Notes: generated by a model not told the origin, from the letters alone. Shown: positions 1 through 9,304, counted from the first letter of the stretch. The stretch is 47,171 nt of DNA from Allgaiera indica (GCF_900106675.1 NZ_FNOB01000026.1:1-47171); one strand, 5' to 3'. A program made the numbers and translations.

Positions 1-46
1 AAAACGATGAACAAACCCTGCAACCAGAACTTCCGCAGGGTACGGT

Positions 47-125
<79 letters not shown>

Positions 126-189
126 TATTCCAACCTTTACAAATGGTTAGAATCCGACAAAAACACTTGTGTATAGGCGCTCGCGGTTT

Positions 190-209
190 ACCTCAACGCC
201 ACCTCAACG
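190..209 (+). repeat. Left tandem arm-type motif
   Basis: ACCTCAACG occurs twice, separated by CC, giving an 11-bp period (about one helical turn). It starts 65 bp beyond the tRNA repeat. The same motif lies near the right att copy (46387-46405). Its tandem form and position suggest arm-type binding sites for the integrase; this is inferred. Confidence 0.6.
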
Positions 210-219
210 TTTACCGAGT

Positions 220-244
220 CCCCCTGTAACCCAGGGGGCTTTTT
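220..244 (+). terminator. Rho-independent terminator after tRNA-fMet
   Basis: A perfect 7-bp stem (CCCCCTG at 220-226 with CAGGGGG at 232-238) has a 5-nt loop and is followed by a run of five T. It lies in the element part, so it may end the tRNA transcript and shield the phage genes. Confidence 0.8.
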
Positions 245-285
245 GCGTTCTGGCCTCGCGAAAAGCCTTGTGGCAGCATCGCGCC

Positions 286-1008
286 ATGATCGCGTTCCGC
301 CCCCTTGCCGATGACCATCCCGACCTCGCGCATTCGCCCCTGCTGCGCGCGGCGCTTCTGACGCTGCAGTATGCGCAGGAGCACGGGGCCATCGGTTTGA
401 CGCAGACAAAGGCGTTCAAGCGCGTCTTCGTTCATTGGGCCGTCGAGAACTTCGCCTGGCCCGGGAAGAGCGCCGAGGAGATGTTCCGCTACAACAAGGT
501 CATCAATGAATACGAATTCCCGCCGCTTGAAGTGCTGCACTATCTTCTGATCACCTTGCGGCTGGGACGCCACTTCAAGGGCGAGTTCCGACTGACGAAG
601 CGCGGTGCAGACCTTGTGCAATCGCCGGGGCGGCTGTTCGCCGAGCTCATTCCCTTTTTCGTGCTCCAGATCGACCATGCCTCCTATGCACGGCTCAACG
701 AGCGTCCCTTTGGGAAATGGGACGTCTGGATGAACGTCATCAATGTCGAGGCCGACCACGGCACCACCGAGAGAGCGCTGTTCGCAGCGTTCTATGGCGA
801 AGGCCCCGACTGGGATAACGCCGGGTGGCGGGACATGGCCGCGTTCTCCTCTTGTGTCCTTCGCCCGCTTGAATGGGCCGGTCTGCTTGTGCAGACCGCT
901 GAAGACAGCGGAGGCAACTCTCTGCACCATGTGTTCAAGACGCCGCTCTGGCGCAGTGCCTTGAAGCTGGATACCGACGGAATGCTGCAGCCAATTCGGG
1001 TTCAGTAA
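286..1008 (+). CDS. Conserved hypothetical protein
   Basis: This 240-aa soluble protein has no family I can name. I chose the ATG at 286 because the upstream in-frame part runs through the terminator and looks non-coding. The sequence is rich in aromatic and hydrophobic residues and has no signal peptide, membrane segment or recognised catalytic motif. It is the outermost gene inside the left end, pointing inward, in the place where morons and cargo often lie. A short GC hairpin (1021-1040) follows it but lacks a T run. Confidence 0.7.
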   Translation: MIAFRPLADDHPDLAHSPLLRAALLTLQYAQEHGAIGLTQTKAFKRVFVHWAVENFAWPGKSAEEMFRYNKVINEYEFPPLEVLHYLLITLRLGRHFKGEFRLTKRGADLVQSPGRLFAELIPFFVLQIDHASYARLNERPFGKWDVWMNVINVEADHGTTERALFAAFYGEGPDWDNAGWRDMAAFSSCVLRPLEWAGLLVQTAEDSGGNSLHHVFKTPLWRSALKLDTDGMLQPIRVQ

Positions 1009-1131
1009 GCCATTTCCGCACCCCGCCCTTTGATGCGGGGCGATCACCCTTCTGGAGCTTGATCAGAGCGTGTCGAAAAAGAGCCCCCCCGAAATCTGAC
1101 GCCCGGACTTTGTCAGCGCCTCCAACGCGAA

Positions 1132-1509
1132 ATGCTCGAGGCTTGCCGCGAGGTCGCGGAAAGGAATGGACTGGCCGTCGACGACAAAGGCCTGAGCAAT
1201 ATCGACCTCCGCTGGGGCTTCGAAGTTGCCTTCAGAGTTTCCATCCCACTTTCGGATGGACGCACGCTGGACCCGGAGCAGCTTCGGTTTGAGGCGCTCG
1301 CCGAAGCCTTCGGCCTTTCGCCCGGTGATTTTGGACGGGAGTTCAGCACCGGTCGCGAAACTTTCAGGATCACCGGCATAGACCCACGGCGGCCAAAGTA
1401 TCCCGTCTCCGCGGAGCGGGTGCCCGATCGGCAAGGCTTCAAGTTCACCGCCGAGCAGGTGGCGGTTCTTTTGCAGCCCCGAATGAAGGACGTGACGCCG
1501 CGCGGGTAA
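1132..1509 (+). CDS. Hypothetical phage-associated protein
   Basis: This 125-aa acidic protein has coherent coding character (a regular charged N-terminal helix, then a block ending FRITGIDPRRPKYPV). I cannot assign a function. The reading frame stays open upstream to 1063 with plausible codons but no ATG, GTG or TTG, so the 5' end may be truncated. The gene points toward the leftward lysis genes and its 3' end overlaps the o-spanin frame by 65 nt, tail to tail. Confidence 0.6.
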   Translation: MLEACREVAERNGLAVDDKGLSNIDLRWGFEVAFRVSIPLSDGRTLDPEQLRFEALAEAFGLSPGDFGREFSTGRETFRITGIDPRRPKYPVSAERVPDRQGFKFTAEQVAVLLQPRMKDVTPRG

Positions 1510-1882
1510 CCCGCGCACTTTGCGTCGCTGACGGATCAAAACTGCCGCTTGGCTCTGGCTTGCGCTGCGCGGCGGCATTCCCAAAAGCTCCCGTAAAAGC
1601 CTCGAACGGGCGCCACCGATGCCAAATCGGTCTGGTTATTCTTCCCCAGTTTGCCAACCCGTTCAGCTGATCGCCGCAGGCGCGCAGCGCGCTTCGGTCG
1701 CGGCCCCAGGCGCGTTCGACTTCGCTTTGGGTCAGGGCCCGCGCCGGCAGCGCCTGAGGCCGGGCGCAGGGTGCTGTCAGCGACGGCGGCGGAGCGGTGG
1801 TGACGTCAGCGACGGTTGAGCCGCAGGACGCTAGCAGCAGGCAGGCAAGTATCAGTGGCGGAAGGGTCGGCATTGGCTGCAT
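1445..1882 (-). CDS. Putative outer-membrane spanin lipoprotein (Rz1-like)
   Basis: The start overlaps the 3' end of the inner spanin gene out of frame, as in Rz/Rz1 pairs. The protein begins with a short hydrophobic signal and a lipobox, LLASC, with the lipidated cysteine at residue 20, followed by a proline-rich stretch (PPPSLTAP). These are the hallmarks of an o-spanin. It would join the inner spanin to fuse the two membranes in the last step of lysis. At 145 aa it is longer than many Rz1 proteins; about 65 C-terminal residues after the GLANW motif look low-complexity and may come from a lost stop codon. The extension overlaps the converging gene at 1132-1509. Confidence 0.65.
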   Translation of the reverse strand: MQPMPTLPPLILACLLLASCGSTVADVTTAPPPSLTAPCARPQALPARALTQSEVERAWGRDRSALRACGDQLNGLANWGRITRPIWHRWRPFEAFTGAFGNAAAQRKPEPSGSFDPSATQSARVTRAASRPSFGAAKEPPPARR

Positions 1883-2102
1883 CCTCCAGTTTCCGCGCCA
1901 GCGCGTCGGCGCGCTGCAGGGCGCCAAGTCGCGCCGCTTCGGTCATTCTGCCGGCCTCGGCCAGCGCATCGGCGCGCGCCCGCTCTGCCACCATGGCTTG
2001 CGCCTGTTGGCCGGCGGCGTAGCCCGCGCCATAGTGCCAGCCGCTGGCGAAGGCCGCGCCGAGGGCCAGCACGGCGGCAAGGCTCAGGCGTGGGTCAATC
2101 AT
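1806..2102 (-). CDS. Putative inner-membrane spanin (Rz-like)
   Basis: This 98-aa protein has one N-terminal membrane segment (about residues 7-24) followed by an alanine-, arginine- and glutamate-rich helical part suited to a periplasmic coiled coil. It follows the endolysin with an ATGA overlap and contains the start of the lipoprotein partner in another frame. Size, topology and nesting match the i-spanin half of a two-component spanin. Confidence 0.7.
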   Translation of the reverse strand: MIDPRLSLAAVLALGAAFASGWHYGAGYAAGQQAQAMVAERARADALAEAGRMTEAARLGALQRADALARKLEDAANADPSATDTCLPAASVLRLNRR

Positions 2103-2659
2103 TCCGAACGGACCCTCAGCTGCGCCATCAACGCGTCGCGCTCCATCCTGCGAAGGACCGGGCCGAGCCCGCCTTTGCCATCGGTGCGATAAACCGGGAT
2201 TGGCGCTGTTCCATAGTCGGCGTGGTCGAACATCGCGATTTCGGCCTCACGACGGTCACGGATTTCCGGCGGCTTGAGCCAGCCGAGAAAGTGGCGCGAC
2301 GGGTTGTCGGCGCGCGCATTGATCGCCCGCGTCAGCATCGCCCTGTAAATCCCGCCGGTGTTGAAGTCGAAGTCCACCAGCGCGTCGAACGCGTGCTGCT
2401 CCAGCGCGACCGTGACCGCGCGGTTCACGCGCGTCTCGCAGATCGCCAGGTCGGCGCGGAACTGCGCGAGGATCCTCCGCAGCGCGCGGCCCTCGTCGGA
2501 AGGCATCGCCAGATCGACCTTGACCGGATCGATCCCTCCGGCCGCCGCGGTGTGCCCGATGCCCCAGGTCAGAACGCCCCCGCTGTCGCGGTAGGGCGCC
2601 AGCACCAGCCCCTCGAAATGGGCGGTGGCGAGCAGCCCTGCGTCGCTCATTCGCATCAT
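2099..2659 (-). CDS. Phage endolysin, GH24 lysozyme family
   Basis: This 186-aa enzyme is predicted to cleave the glycan strands of peptidoglycan. The GH24 triad is visible with T4-lysozyme spacing: E16 in HFEG, D25 in YRDSGG and T31 in LTWGIGHT (gaps of 9 and 6). There is no signal peptide, so release should depend on the holin encoded just upstream. The ATG overlaps the preceding small membrane gene, and the stop overlaps the spanin start, so the lysis cassette looks translationally coupled. Confidence 0.9.
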   Translation of the reverse strand: MMRMSDAGLLATAHFEGLVLAPYRDSGGVLTWGIGHTAAAGGIDPVKVDLAMPSDEGRALRRILAQFRADLAICETRVNRAVTVALEQHAFDALVDFDFNTGGIYRAMLTRAINARADNPSRHFLGWLKPPEIRDRREAEIAMFDHADYGTAPIPVYRTDGKGGLGPVLRRMERDALMAQLRVRSE

Positions 2660-2838
2660 GGCCCATCTCCGCTGGTGATGGGTGGGGTCCGATGGTCAGA
2701 AACGAACTCGGTCATTGCCGCATGCCCGACAACAATCAGGACAGCGATCACGGCGCCGACGCGCATCCGGTGCATGAAGTCGCGTGCCGCCGACCCGGGC
2801 AACTGGCGCAGCGCGCGTGGGTTCAGGCGCCGCATCAT
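2656..2838 (-). CDS. Small single-span membrane protein of the lysis cassette
   Basis: This 60-aa protein has a basic N-terminus and one clear membrane segment (about residues 27-42, VGAVIAVLIVVGHAAM). It overlaps the holin gene by 4 nt at its start and the endolysin by 4 nt at its end. It could be an accessory holin, a pinholin or an antiholin; the sequence does not separate these. Confidence 0.65.
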   Translation of the reverse strand: MMRRLNPRALRQLPGSAARDFMHRMRVGAVIAVLIVVGHAAMTEFVSDHRTPPITSGDGP

Positions 2839-3203
2839 TGGTCGCCCCCGTCCGGCTCGCCCGGCAGGCGACCGCCAGTGATCCGTTGCAGAACGAGGCT
2901 GAACAGCGCCGGGCCGAACACGCCGGTCAGGTAGCTGATGCTTGACCCCGCACCGATCGCCGCGACCATCTCGCCGGGCAGGCCCAGCCACGCGACAAGA
3001 ATGGCGCCCGCACCGGACCCCATGCCGGCCGCCGCCAGGGCCCCGATCACCACCTGCCGGATTGCGTTTGCCAGCGACACCCGCACCACCAATGCCGATG
3101 TCGCGCCGCCGGCTGCCCCCCATGCTGCTGCGGCGAGCACCGCCGATCCGGCGGCGGCCGTCAACAGATCGCCCCACAGTGACGTGCTTTCCGGTTGCAT
3201 CAT
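2835..3203 (-). CDS. Putative holin
   Basis: This 122-aa, alanine- and glycine-rich protein has three or so hydrophobic segments (about residues 10-45, 50-75 and 80-105). It lies between the tail-fibre-like gene and the endolysin in a tight leftward operon. Size, membrane character and position fit a holin that permeabilises the inner membrane for the endolysin. Confidence 0.7.
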   Translation of the reverse strand: MMQPESTSLWGDLLTAAAGSAVLAAAAWGAAGGATSALVVRVSLANAIRQVVIGALAAAGMGSGAGAILVAWLGLPGEMVAAIGAGSSISYLTGVFGPALFSLVLQRITGGRLPGEPDGGDQ

Positions 3204-3215
3204 GTGATCTCTCCT

Positions 3216-3962
3216 TCACGATTGCGGCGCAGCGGGACGCAGGTAGTGCAGCGCAATGCGCACGGCGCCGCCGGTGAAGGCGCCACCATTCGCGGTCAGC
3301 ACCACCGGTGTCGGCGCATAAAAGGCCTGCGGGCCGATCACGCCGACATTGGTGCTGCCCGCCGCCGCCCCCAGCGCGCCGCCGAACTTCGAGGGCTCGC
3401 CGGAAATGCCGCAGTCGTAGGACGTGGCCCCGGTGATCGCGGTGACGGTGCGGGCCGAGACGCCAAGCAGGATCGCTCGGTCCGGGATGGTGACGCCCGA
3501 TGTGGCGGTGGCCCCGCTCAGGCTTGAGAGCAGGTCTTCGACCGCCGCCACGTTGACCGCGCTGCCCTGCGCGCCCTCGGCCAGCCGGGTGTCTGCGCCA
3601 AGGCTGACTAGGCCCAGAGCCGTCGCCAGTGGCTGCCAGCCGGCTCCGGTCCAGATCACCATTGCGGCCTCGGTCTCGACCCACGCGCACCAGCCGAGGT
3701 GCGGGATCAGGCGCACCCAGGCGCCGCCGACAAATTGTGCCACGCCGCCGTCCCAGCCTGACCAGGCACCGGTGGCGGCGGCGCCGACGATGTAGCGATC
3801 GCCCTCGGCCGGGCCGCCCGGTGGTGTCGTGGTGCCATTGGCCTTGACCGCCAGTTGCACCAGAGCGTCCAATCGATCGAGGCTCTCGTTGACGGTGACG
3901 TGCTTTTGCGCCTGCGCCGCCAGGAGATAGGGCAGCATCAGGTGGGGGGTGAGGTCTGACAT
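3216..3962 (-). CDS. DUF2793 tail protein (fibre or receptor-binding candidate)
   Basis: The N-terminal half matches the DUF2793 pattern: LMLPYLLAAQAQKHVTVNESLDRLDALVQL followed by PPGGPAEGDRYIVG and repeated GAW/GW segments. In alphaproteobacterial phages and GTAs such proteins follow the megatron tail-tip gene and are thought to form host-contacting fibres. The C-terminal third is glycine- and alanine-rich, as expected for a variable tip. At 248 aa it is short for a fibre. Confidence 0.75.
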   Translation of the reverse strand: MSDLTPHLMLPYLLAAQAQKHVTVNESLDRLDALVQLAVKANGTTTPPGGPAEGDRYIVGAAATGAWSGWDGGVAQFVGGAWVRLIPHLGWCAWVETEAAMVIWTGAGWQPLATALGLVSLGADTRLAEGAQGSAVNVAAVEDLLSSLSGATATSGVTIPDRAILLGVSARTVTAITGATSYDCGISGEPSKFGGALGAAAGSTNVGVIGPQAFYAPTPVVLTANGGAFTGGAVRIALHYLRPAAPQS

Positions 3963-3973
3963 GGCGCCTGCTT

Positions 3974-6900
3974 TCAGAAGGTGAGGAGCGTGGTTTGCGG
4001 CGTGCCGCGCCCGAAGGACTGCGAGATCTGGAAGATGCGGATCGCCAGCGTGTCACCCGGCCCCAGAGCCGCGCCCCAATCGGTGGTCTGCTGGGCGGCG
4101 GTGTAGAGGGCCGACGTTGTGGCAACTGTCAGGGTTCGCTTGACGGATGCCCCGTCGAGTATCTCGACCGCATAGGCCTCGGCCTCCTCAGCCAGTGGCA
4201 CCTCGACCGCCGCCCAGCTGTCAGCGGCCAGTGCCCGCGACCGTCGCACCCAACTGAGGGTCAGATCGCCGGGCGTTCCTGCTGTGCGCCATGGCTGCGC
4301 GATGTGCCCGACCGAGAACGGTCGCAGCCCGATGCCGGAGGGCGTGAAGGCGGCGGCGCGGTAGCTCGCGTCGCTGACCGGGCGCTGCGCGGGGCCGACG
4401 CGCCAGTTCCACGGGCTGCCGACGTCACCGGCGGCGATCGGCAGCGCTGTCAGCGCGGAGTCCACCACCACCACCCTTGCCCCGGTCCGCACCGGATTGC
4501 CGATCGCGAATTCGGTGCCGCGCTGGCCGCGGAGCAGCCGGGTCAGCCGGTAGCGGCCCGCCGAGACCAGTTCGGCGCTGCCCGCTTGCAACAGCTCCCA
4601 TTGGCCGGGGGCGGTTTCCACCGCCAGCAGATTGGCCCCGGCGAACAGCGCCAGATCGGTCACGCTGACCAGCGCGCCGCTGGCGAGATCGACCAGCACT
4701 TCATTGCCCAGATCAAACCGGCTGGTCGGGCCCGCAGGAAGATCAGCCGCCAGCACCCCGACAGATGCCCGCGACTGAGACGTGGTCAGCAGGCTGAAGC
4801 CGTCCAGTGCCGGACTGCGGAACACCGCCACTTGCCCCGGCCATGGCTGGGCATCGGCGGCAATCAGCGGCTGGTGCGCGGGCGTGCTGTCGCGCAGCTG
4901 CGGCAGATCGAGAAACAGCACATCAGGCGCGCCGAAACTGACCGGACGGGCCAGCGTGGCGGCGCGGGCGGTGCCGGGTGGCAAATCATAGAGTGCGCGA
5001 TCCTGCCGTTGTGCCTCGATGCTGCGTGCCCCGGCGTCGCCCACCGAGATCAGCCGCAATTCGGTCAGCCGTCCGTCATGGTCGAGATGGATCACGTCAG
5101 TGGGGTCGAGCGCCAGCATCGACGGCGGCAGTTTGAACACCGCCCCCTCGCGCCCGGCCCAGGCTTCCATCAGCGCCCGGCGGCAGCAGCGCTCGGCCGC
5201 TTCCGGCGCCACCGCAACCGGGAAGGATTGAGAGGCGACCCGGGCGGCCGAGACGGTGGTGCGCTGCGCCTCGACGATGACGGCATCGTAATCCGCATCG
5301 GCGCGGGCGATCGACCATTTCAGGGCCTGCGGCAGTTCGGTTTCCTGGCCGCGCGTCAGTTCCATCACCTCGCCCGGCGCCGCGGCAACCATCGCATCCG
5401 GCGTGATCGTCGCCACCGCACCTTGGCCGCGCATCACGAACCGGATCGCGCCTTCGCTTTCCACCGCATCAAAGCCGAAGTGCTGCGCCAGCATCGCGAT
5501 CGAGGTGCGCGGGCTTTCCAGTGCGGTAATCACGGTGCCCTCGAGCGCACCCCAGAGACCGGAGACATCGATCCGGCTCTCCTCCAGCCCGGCGCGCAGG
5601 CAAAGATGGCGCACGAGGGCGGCCAGTGACACCGCCCCCAGCCGCCCGGTCAGCCAATGGCCAAGCCGCCAGTTCGGCCCGTCCGACCAGATATCGCTCA
5701 GTTGCGGAAAGAACGGAAAGGGCCGCGCGTCCCAGGTCCAGACCGCGCAATCGGCCAGGTTCACCATCGCGGCCGCGTAGAGCGTCGAGACCGGGTTGTG
5801 GGCGACATCGCCCCAATACAGATAGGTCGCTTCCAGACAGGCGCGCTGGATCGCATCATCGCGCCAGCCGCGCGAATGATAGGGCACAGCGCTTTCCGAT
5901 GACTTCGGATCGAAAAACACGTTCGGCTGGTTGGTGCCGCGATCGACGGCCGGGCAGCCGATTTCCGTGAACCAGAACGGTTTTGATTGCGGCACCCAGG
6001 CGGTCGGCGCCCCGCTTTCCACCCCGGCTGGCCGGTTGATATGCGGGTTGGACCACCAGCCCCACAGATCCTTGGGGCGGAACACCCAGGGCTTGTCATA
6101 GGCGCCGTCGGTGATCGGGGTCCGGGTCTGGCTGTCTCGGTCGGCCGGGCTGGCGTAGAACCAGTCAAAGCCCTCGCCGCCCGCGATGTTCGCTTGCAGA
6201 TAGGCCCGGTCGTAGATCGAGGGTGCCATGGCGGCATCGAGGTGATCCCAGTCGTCGCGCCAGTCCGAGAGCGGCATGTAGTTGTCGATGCCGATAAAAT
6301 CGATATTGGCATCCGCCCAGAGCGGGTCGAGGTGAAACAACACGTCGCCCGAGCCATCAGGCGGCTGGTGGCCGAAATACTCCGACCAGTCGCCTGCATA
6401 GCCGATCCTGGTGCCGGTCCCCAGAATGCTGCGCACATCCGCAGCCAGCGCCTGCAACGCCGCAACCGTCGGATAGGTGGAGGCGTCAGAACGGATGGTG
6501 GTCAGGCCGACCATTTCCGAGCCGATCAGGAAGGCATCGACACCGCCCGCCGCCGCGCAGAGGTGGGCGTAATGCAGGATCATCCGGCGAAAGCCCCAAT
6601 CGGTGCCGCCGGTCCAGGACACGGTAGCGCCGGAAACCACGAAGTCCGCGGGCGAAGCGGTGCCGAAGAACGCCGCGACCTGCGCCGCGGCCGTGGCAGT
6701 CTTGTCCACCGTGCCGGCAGCGCCCGCCGCGGGGGAACAGGTGATCCGCCCGCGCCACGGCAAGGCCGGCTGTCCGACCCCGGCGGCATGGTCGGACCAG
6801 GGGTCCGGCAGGGTGTTGCCAGGCGGCACGTCCATCAGCAGGAACGGATAAAGGGTGACCCGCAGCCCGCGCGCCTTCATCTCCTGGATCGCCTGCACCA

Positions 6901-7921
6901 CCGAGAAATCCGCAGGCGTGCCGCCATAGACCGGCCGATCCCCGGTGTCTCGGCTGACCAGATGGGCACCGGCGCGGCCGACGCCGTTCACCGACCAGTT
7001 GGCGGGCGCGGTGGTCTTCGCCGCGACCTCGACCTTCGGGCGCATGGTGCAATTGCCCGCGCGCAGATCATCGCCGAACCACGCCACCACCAGCGACACG
7101 CTGCCGACCGCGGGGGCCAGCGCTTCCAGCCGGTCGAGCGACACCACCATGTCCGGGGTGTCGGCCAGTGCATTGACGTTCTCGCCGGATGTCACCCCGG
7201 CGTCGGTCTTCCTGACCACTTCGGTCGCATAGGCAAACTCGCCCGCGGCCGGAATCATTGTCACCGCCTGCACCAAGCCCTCGGCGGTATCGGCATCGGC
7301 CAGCGGCGCGAACACTTCGATCGAGAGCTGCGGCAGCCGGTTGCCGAAGGCGGTCAGGTCCAATTCCTCGAACACCACATAGGCCAAACCGCGATAGGCC
7401 GGGGCCACCCCCATTCTGGCTGCGATGAACGGATCAGCTGTCTGGCTCTCGGTACCCGGATACCAGCGCCAGGTGACGCCGGTCATATCCATCGGTTTGC
7501 CATCCGCCCAAATCCGCCCGATGCCGGTGATCGGGCCTTCGCTCAGGCCGAGCGCAAACGAGGCGGTATAGACGTATTCGGTGGTGGTGACCTTTGGTCC
7601 GCCGCCCTTGCCGCCGGCGCGCGTCACGTTGCGGGTTTCGGTAAAGTCGGTCGCCCAGATGACATTGCCGCCAAGCCGCATCCGGCCATAGAGGCGCGGC
7701 ACCACCGCGCCCTCGGTCGAAGAGGTGATCCGCAAGCTGTCGAGCCGTGCGCCTTCAATGCGCTGACCCGGCGCCAGGGACGCCACCAACGACGAATCGA
7801 TCACCGATCCGACGGTGGAGCCGATCATGCCGCCGATGGCCGCACCGGACAGACCAAGGATGGTGCCGCCGAACCCGGCCCCGAGCGAGGTGCCGATTGC
7901 ACCGAGAACCAACGATGCCAT
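3974..7921 (-). CDS. Baseplate multidomain protein megatron (GTA TIM-barrel, phage-tail_3)
   Basis: At 1315 aa this is about the size of RcGTA gp15. The N-terminus (MASLVLGAIGTSLGAGFGGT) is the glycine-rich start typical of the family. A central part with SYFGHQPPDGSGD, DFIGIDNYMPLSDW and WFTEIGCPAVDRGTNQPNVF is the GTA TIM-barrel, a glycosidase-like fold. Later parts match the phage-tail_3 type. It should form the tail tip or central fibre that contacts the cell. I chose the start at 7921 because its ATG overlaps the stop of the NlpC/P60 gene as TAATG. Confidence 0.93.
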   Translation of the reverse strand: MASLVLGAIGTSLGAGFGGTILGLSGAAIGGMIGSTVGSVIDSSLVASLAPGQRIEGARLDSLRITSSTEGAVVPRLYGRMRLGGNVIWATDFTETRNVTRAGGKGGGPKVTTTEYVYTASFALGLSEGPITGIGRIWADGKPMDMTGVTWRWYPGTESQTADPFIAARMGVAPAYRGLAYVVFEELDLTAFGNRLPQLSIEVFAPLADADTAEGLVQAVTMIPAAGEFAYATEVVRKTDAGVTSGENVNALADTPDMVVSLDRLEALAPAVGSVSLVVAWFGDDLRAGNCTMRPKVEVAAKTTAPANWSVNGVGRAGAHLVSRDTGDRPVYGGTPADFSVVQAIQEMKARGLRVTLYPFLLMDVPPGNTLPDPWSDHAAGVGQPALPWRGRITCSPAAGAAGTVDKTATAAAQVAAFFGTASPADFVVSGATVSWTGGTDWGFRRMILHYAHLCAAAGGVDAFLIGSEMVGLTTIRSDASTYPTVAALQALAADVRSILGTGTRIGYAGDWSEYFGHQPPDGSGDVLFHLDPLWADANIDFIGIDNYMPLSDWRDDWDHLDAAMAPSIYDRAYLQANIAGGEGFDWFYASPADRDSQTRTPITDGAYDKPWVFRPKDLWGWWSNPHINRPAGVESGAPTAWVPQSKPFWFTEIGCPAVDRGTNQPNVFFDPKSSESAVPYHSRGWRDDAIQRACLEATYLYWGDVAHNPVSTLYAAAMVNLADCAVWTWDARPFPFFPQLSDIWSDGPNWRLGHWLTGRLGAVSLAALVRHLCLRAGLEESRIDVSGLWGALEGTVITALESPRTSIAMLAQHFGFDAVESEGAIRFVMRGQGAVATITPDAMVAAAPGEVMELTRGQETELPQALKWSIARADADYDAVIVEAQRTTVSAARVASQSFPVAVAPEAAERCCRRALMEAWAGREGAVFKLPPSMLALDPTDVIHLDHDGRLTELRLISVGDAGARSIEAQRQDRALYDLPPGTARAATLARPVSFGAPDVLFLDLPQLRDSTPAHQPLIAADAQPWPGQVAVFRSPALDGFSLLTTSQSRASVGVLAADLPAGPTSRFDLGNEVLVDLASGALVSVTDLALFAGANLLAVETAPGQWELLQAGSAELVSAGRYRLTRLLRGQRGTEFAIGNPVRTGARVVVVDSALTALPIAAGDVGSPWNWRVGPAQRPVSDASYRAAAFTPSGIGLRPFSVGHIAQPWRTAGTPGDLTLSWVRRSRALAADSWAAVEVPLAEEAEAYAVEILDGASVKRTLTVATTSALYTAAQQTTDWGAALGPGDTLAIRIFQISQSFGRGTPQTTLLTF

Positions 7922-8370
7922 TACGGCCTCCGTTCGGGAAAGCGGAAGGCAAAGGCGATGCGCCGCCGCCATGCGGTGCTCAGGGGCTCGTCGATCACCC
8001 CGATCCGGTCACTGGCATGGATGAACTGGCCGTTCGGCATCATGATGCCGCAGTGTTTTGCCACCGCCCCGGCAATCATCCGGAACAGCAGCACGTCGCC
8101 GGTGCGCACCTCTGCAATGGTGATCTCGATCATCGCGGCGCGGGCGGCCTCACACAGCACTTCACGCGATCCGGTCTCGCCCCAATCGCGGCTGTAGGGC
8201 GGCACCGGCCCGGTCAATTCCAGCGGCTCGGGACCGATCACCTCGCGCCAGACCCCGCGCAGCAGCCCCAGGCAATCGCAACCGACGCCCTTGAGGCTGG
8301 CCTGGTCATGGTAGGGCGTGCCGATCCAGCCCCGTGCCGCGCGGGCAATGCGGGCGGGCATGATGCTCAC
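7921..8370 (-). CDS. NlpC/P60-family tail peptidase (RcGTA gp14-like)
   Basis: This 149-aa protein carries the NlpC/P60 signature GVGCDCLGL, with C33 the likely nucleophile (C31 is also present), H106 in KHCGIMM the likely catalytic histidine and H118 a third polar residue. In RcGTA and related siphoviruses this enzyme sits at the tail tip and cuts peptidoglycan stem peptides during DNA entry. Its stop overlaps the megatron start and its ATG overlaps the end of the DUF2163 gene. Confidence 0.92.
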   Translation of the reverse strand: MSIMPARIARAARGWIGTPYHDQASLKGVGCDCLGLLRGVWREVIGPEPLELTGPVPPYSRDWGETGSREVLCEAARAAMIEITIAEVRTGDVLLFRMIAGAVAKHCGIMMPNGQFIHASDRIGVIDEPLSTAWRRRIAFAFRFPERRP

Positions 8371-9251
8371 AGCACCGTCCCCTGATTGGCGTCGCCAGCG
8401 GCAGCATAGCGCAGCACCGCATCTTGACCGGGGATGTCCGGAAAGCCGCGGAAATTGACCGCATTGGCGAAACGGTCGCGGCAGGTTTCCAGCCGCTTGT
8501 CGCAGCCCGCCCGGATCACGAAGCTATCCACCACGGTCAGCGCCCGCACCGGCACTTCCAGCAGGGTGATGGTGACGACGCCGGCCGCGAGATCATGCAG
8601 CATCACCTCCGCCCGCCGCCCGGCATTGGCCCCCGAGGTCCATTCCACCGTGCCGGCCGCAAACCAGCCGGTGGCAAAAGCCGCGAGGCCGGATGCGACA
8701 AACCCCCGATCCCGCACCAACGCGGTCACCGCGCCGCCGCCCCGATATGCCGGGGCTTCGAGGTCGATCCCGCAGCGCGCATCGCCCAGTGCTGCATCGC
8801 AACTGGCCTGATAGGCCCGCCCGACCGTCTGGCCCAGCAGATGCGCCAAGCTGCGCACTTCGGCAACGAACGCCATCCGCCCGCGCCTGATCTGGCCCAC
8901 CGCGCCGTGGCGCAGCAGCACCCGCTGCGACGTGTCGGCCCAGTTGACCCGCCACAGATCGACTTGCGCCGCGTCCCAACGGCCATCGGCGATGTCGGTC
9001 TCGGTGATCCGGGTCGAGGTCAGCACGCCCTCCGCGTCCTGCGCATCCACCGACAGGTCCGACCCGGCGCGAATCTCCGAAGCGACAAACCCGCTTTCCG
9101 GCTCGTAGTCCACGCCGCCGAACGTCAGGACGCGGTCGTGGTCGGTAAAGCCGAACACCACCCCATCGGCGCGGGAAATGGTCCAGCACCAGGACAGGGT
9201 GGTGGTGGCCTCAATGAGATGGGCCTGCAGTGCCGGGGAGAGGGATTTCAT
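8367..9251 (-). CDS. DUF2163 baseplate hub protein (RcGTA gp13-like)
   Basis: This 294-aa protein has the DUF2163 layout: an N-terminal LQAHLIEATTTLSWCWTISRADG block, FTDHDRVLTFGGVDYEP, and a C-terminal cysteine motif CDKRLETCRDRFANAVNFRGFPDIPG. Members are the hub of the GTA-type tail tip. In most relatives the DUF2460 gene directly precedes it; here a 313-bp foreign stretch lies between them. Confidence 0.92.
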   Translation of the reverse strand: MKSLSPALQAHLIEATTTLSWCWTISRADGVVFGFTDHDRVLTFGGVDYEPESGFVASEIRAGSDLSVDAQDAEGVLTSTRITETDIADGRWDAAQVDLWRVNWADTSQRVLLRHGAVGQIRRGRMAFVAEVRSLAHLLGQTVGRAYQASCDAALGDARCGIDLEAPAYRGGGAVTALVRDRGFVASGLAAFATGWFAAGTVEWTSGANAGRRAEVMLHDLAAGVVTITLLEVPVRALTVVDSFVIRAGCDKRLETCRDRFANAVNFRGFPDIPGQDAVLRYAAAGDANQGTVL

Positions 9252-9304
9252 GAAGTTTCCTTGATATTACAGGCACGGCAAGCCATCCTGAAAGCCGGAG
9301 TGAG

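Noticed and set aside
1021-1040. Terminator after the first gene
   Set aside because: The CCCCGC/GCGGGG hairpin has an 8-nt loop and no T run.
3995-8197. Long plus-strand frames of 544 and 736 codons opposite the megatron and peptidase genes
   Set aside because: They are antisense shadows of high-GC genes with strong codon bias; their translations are rich in R, G and H with no motif.
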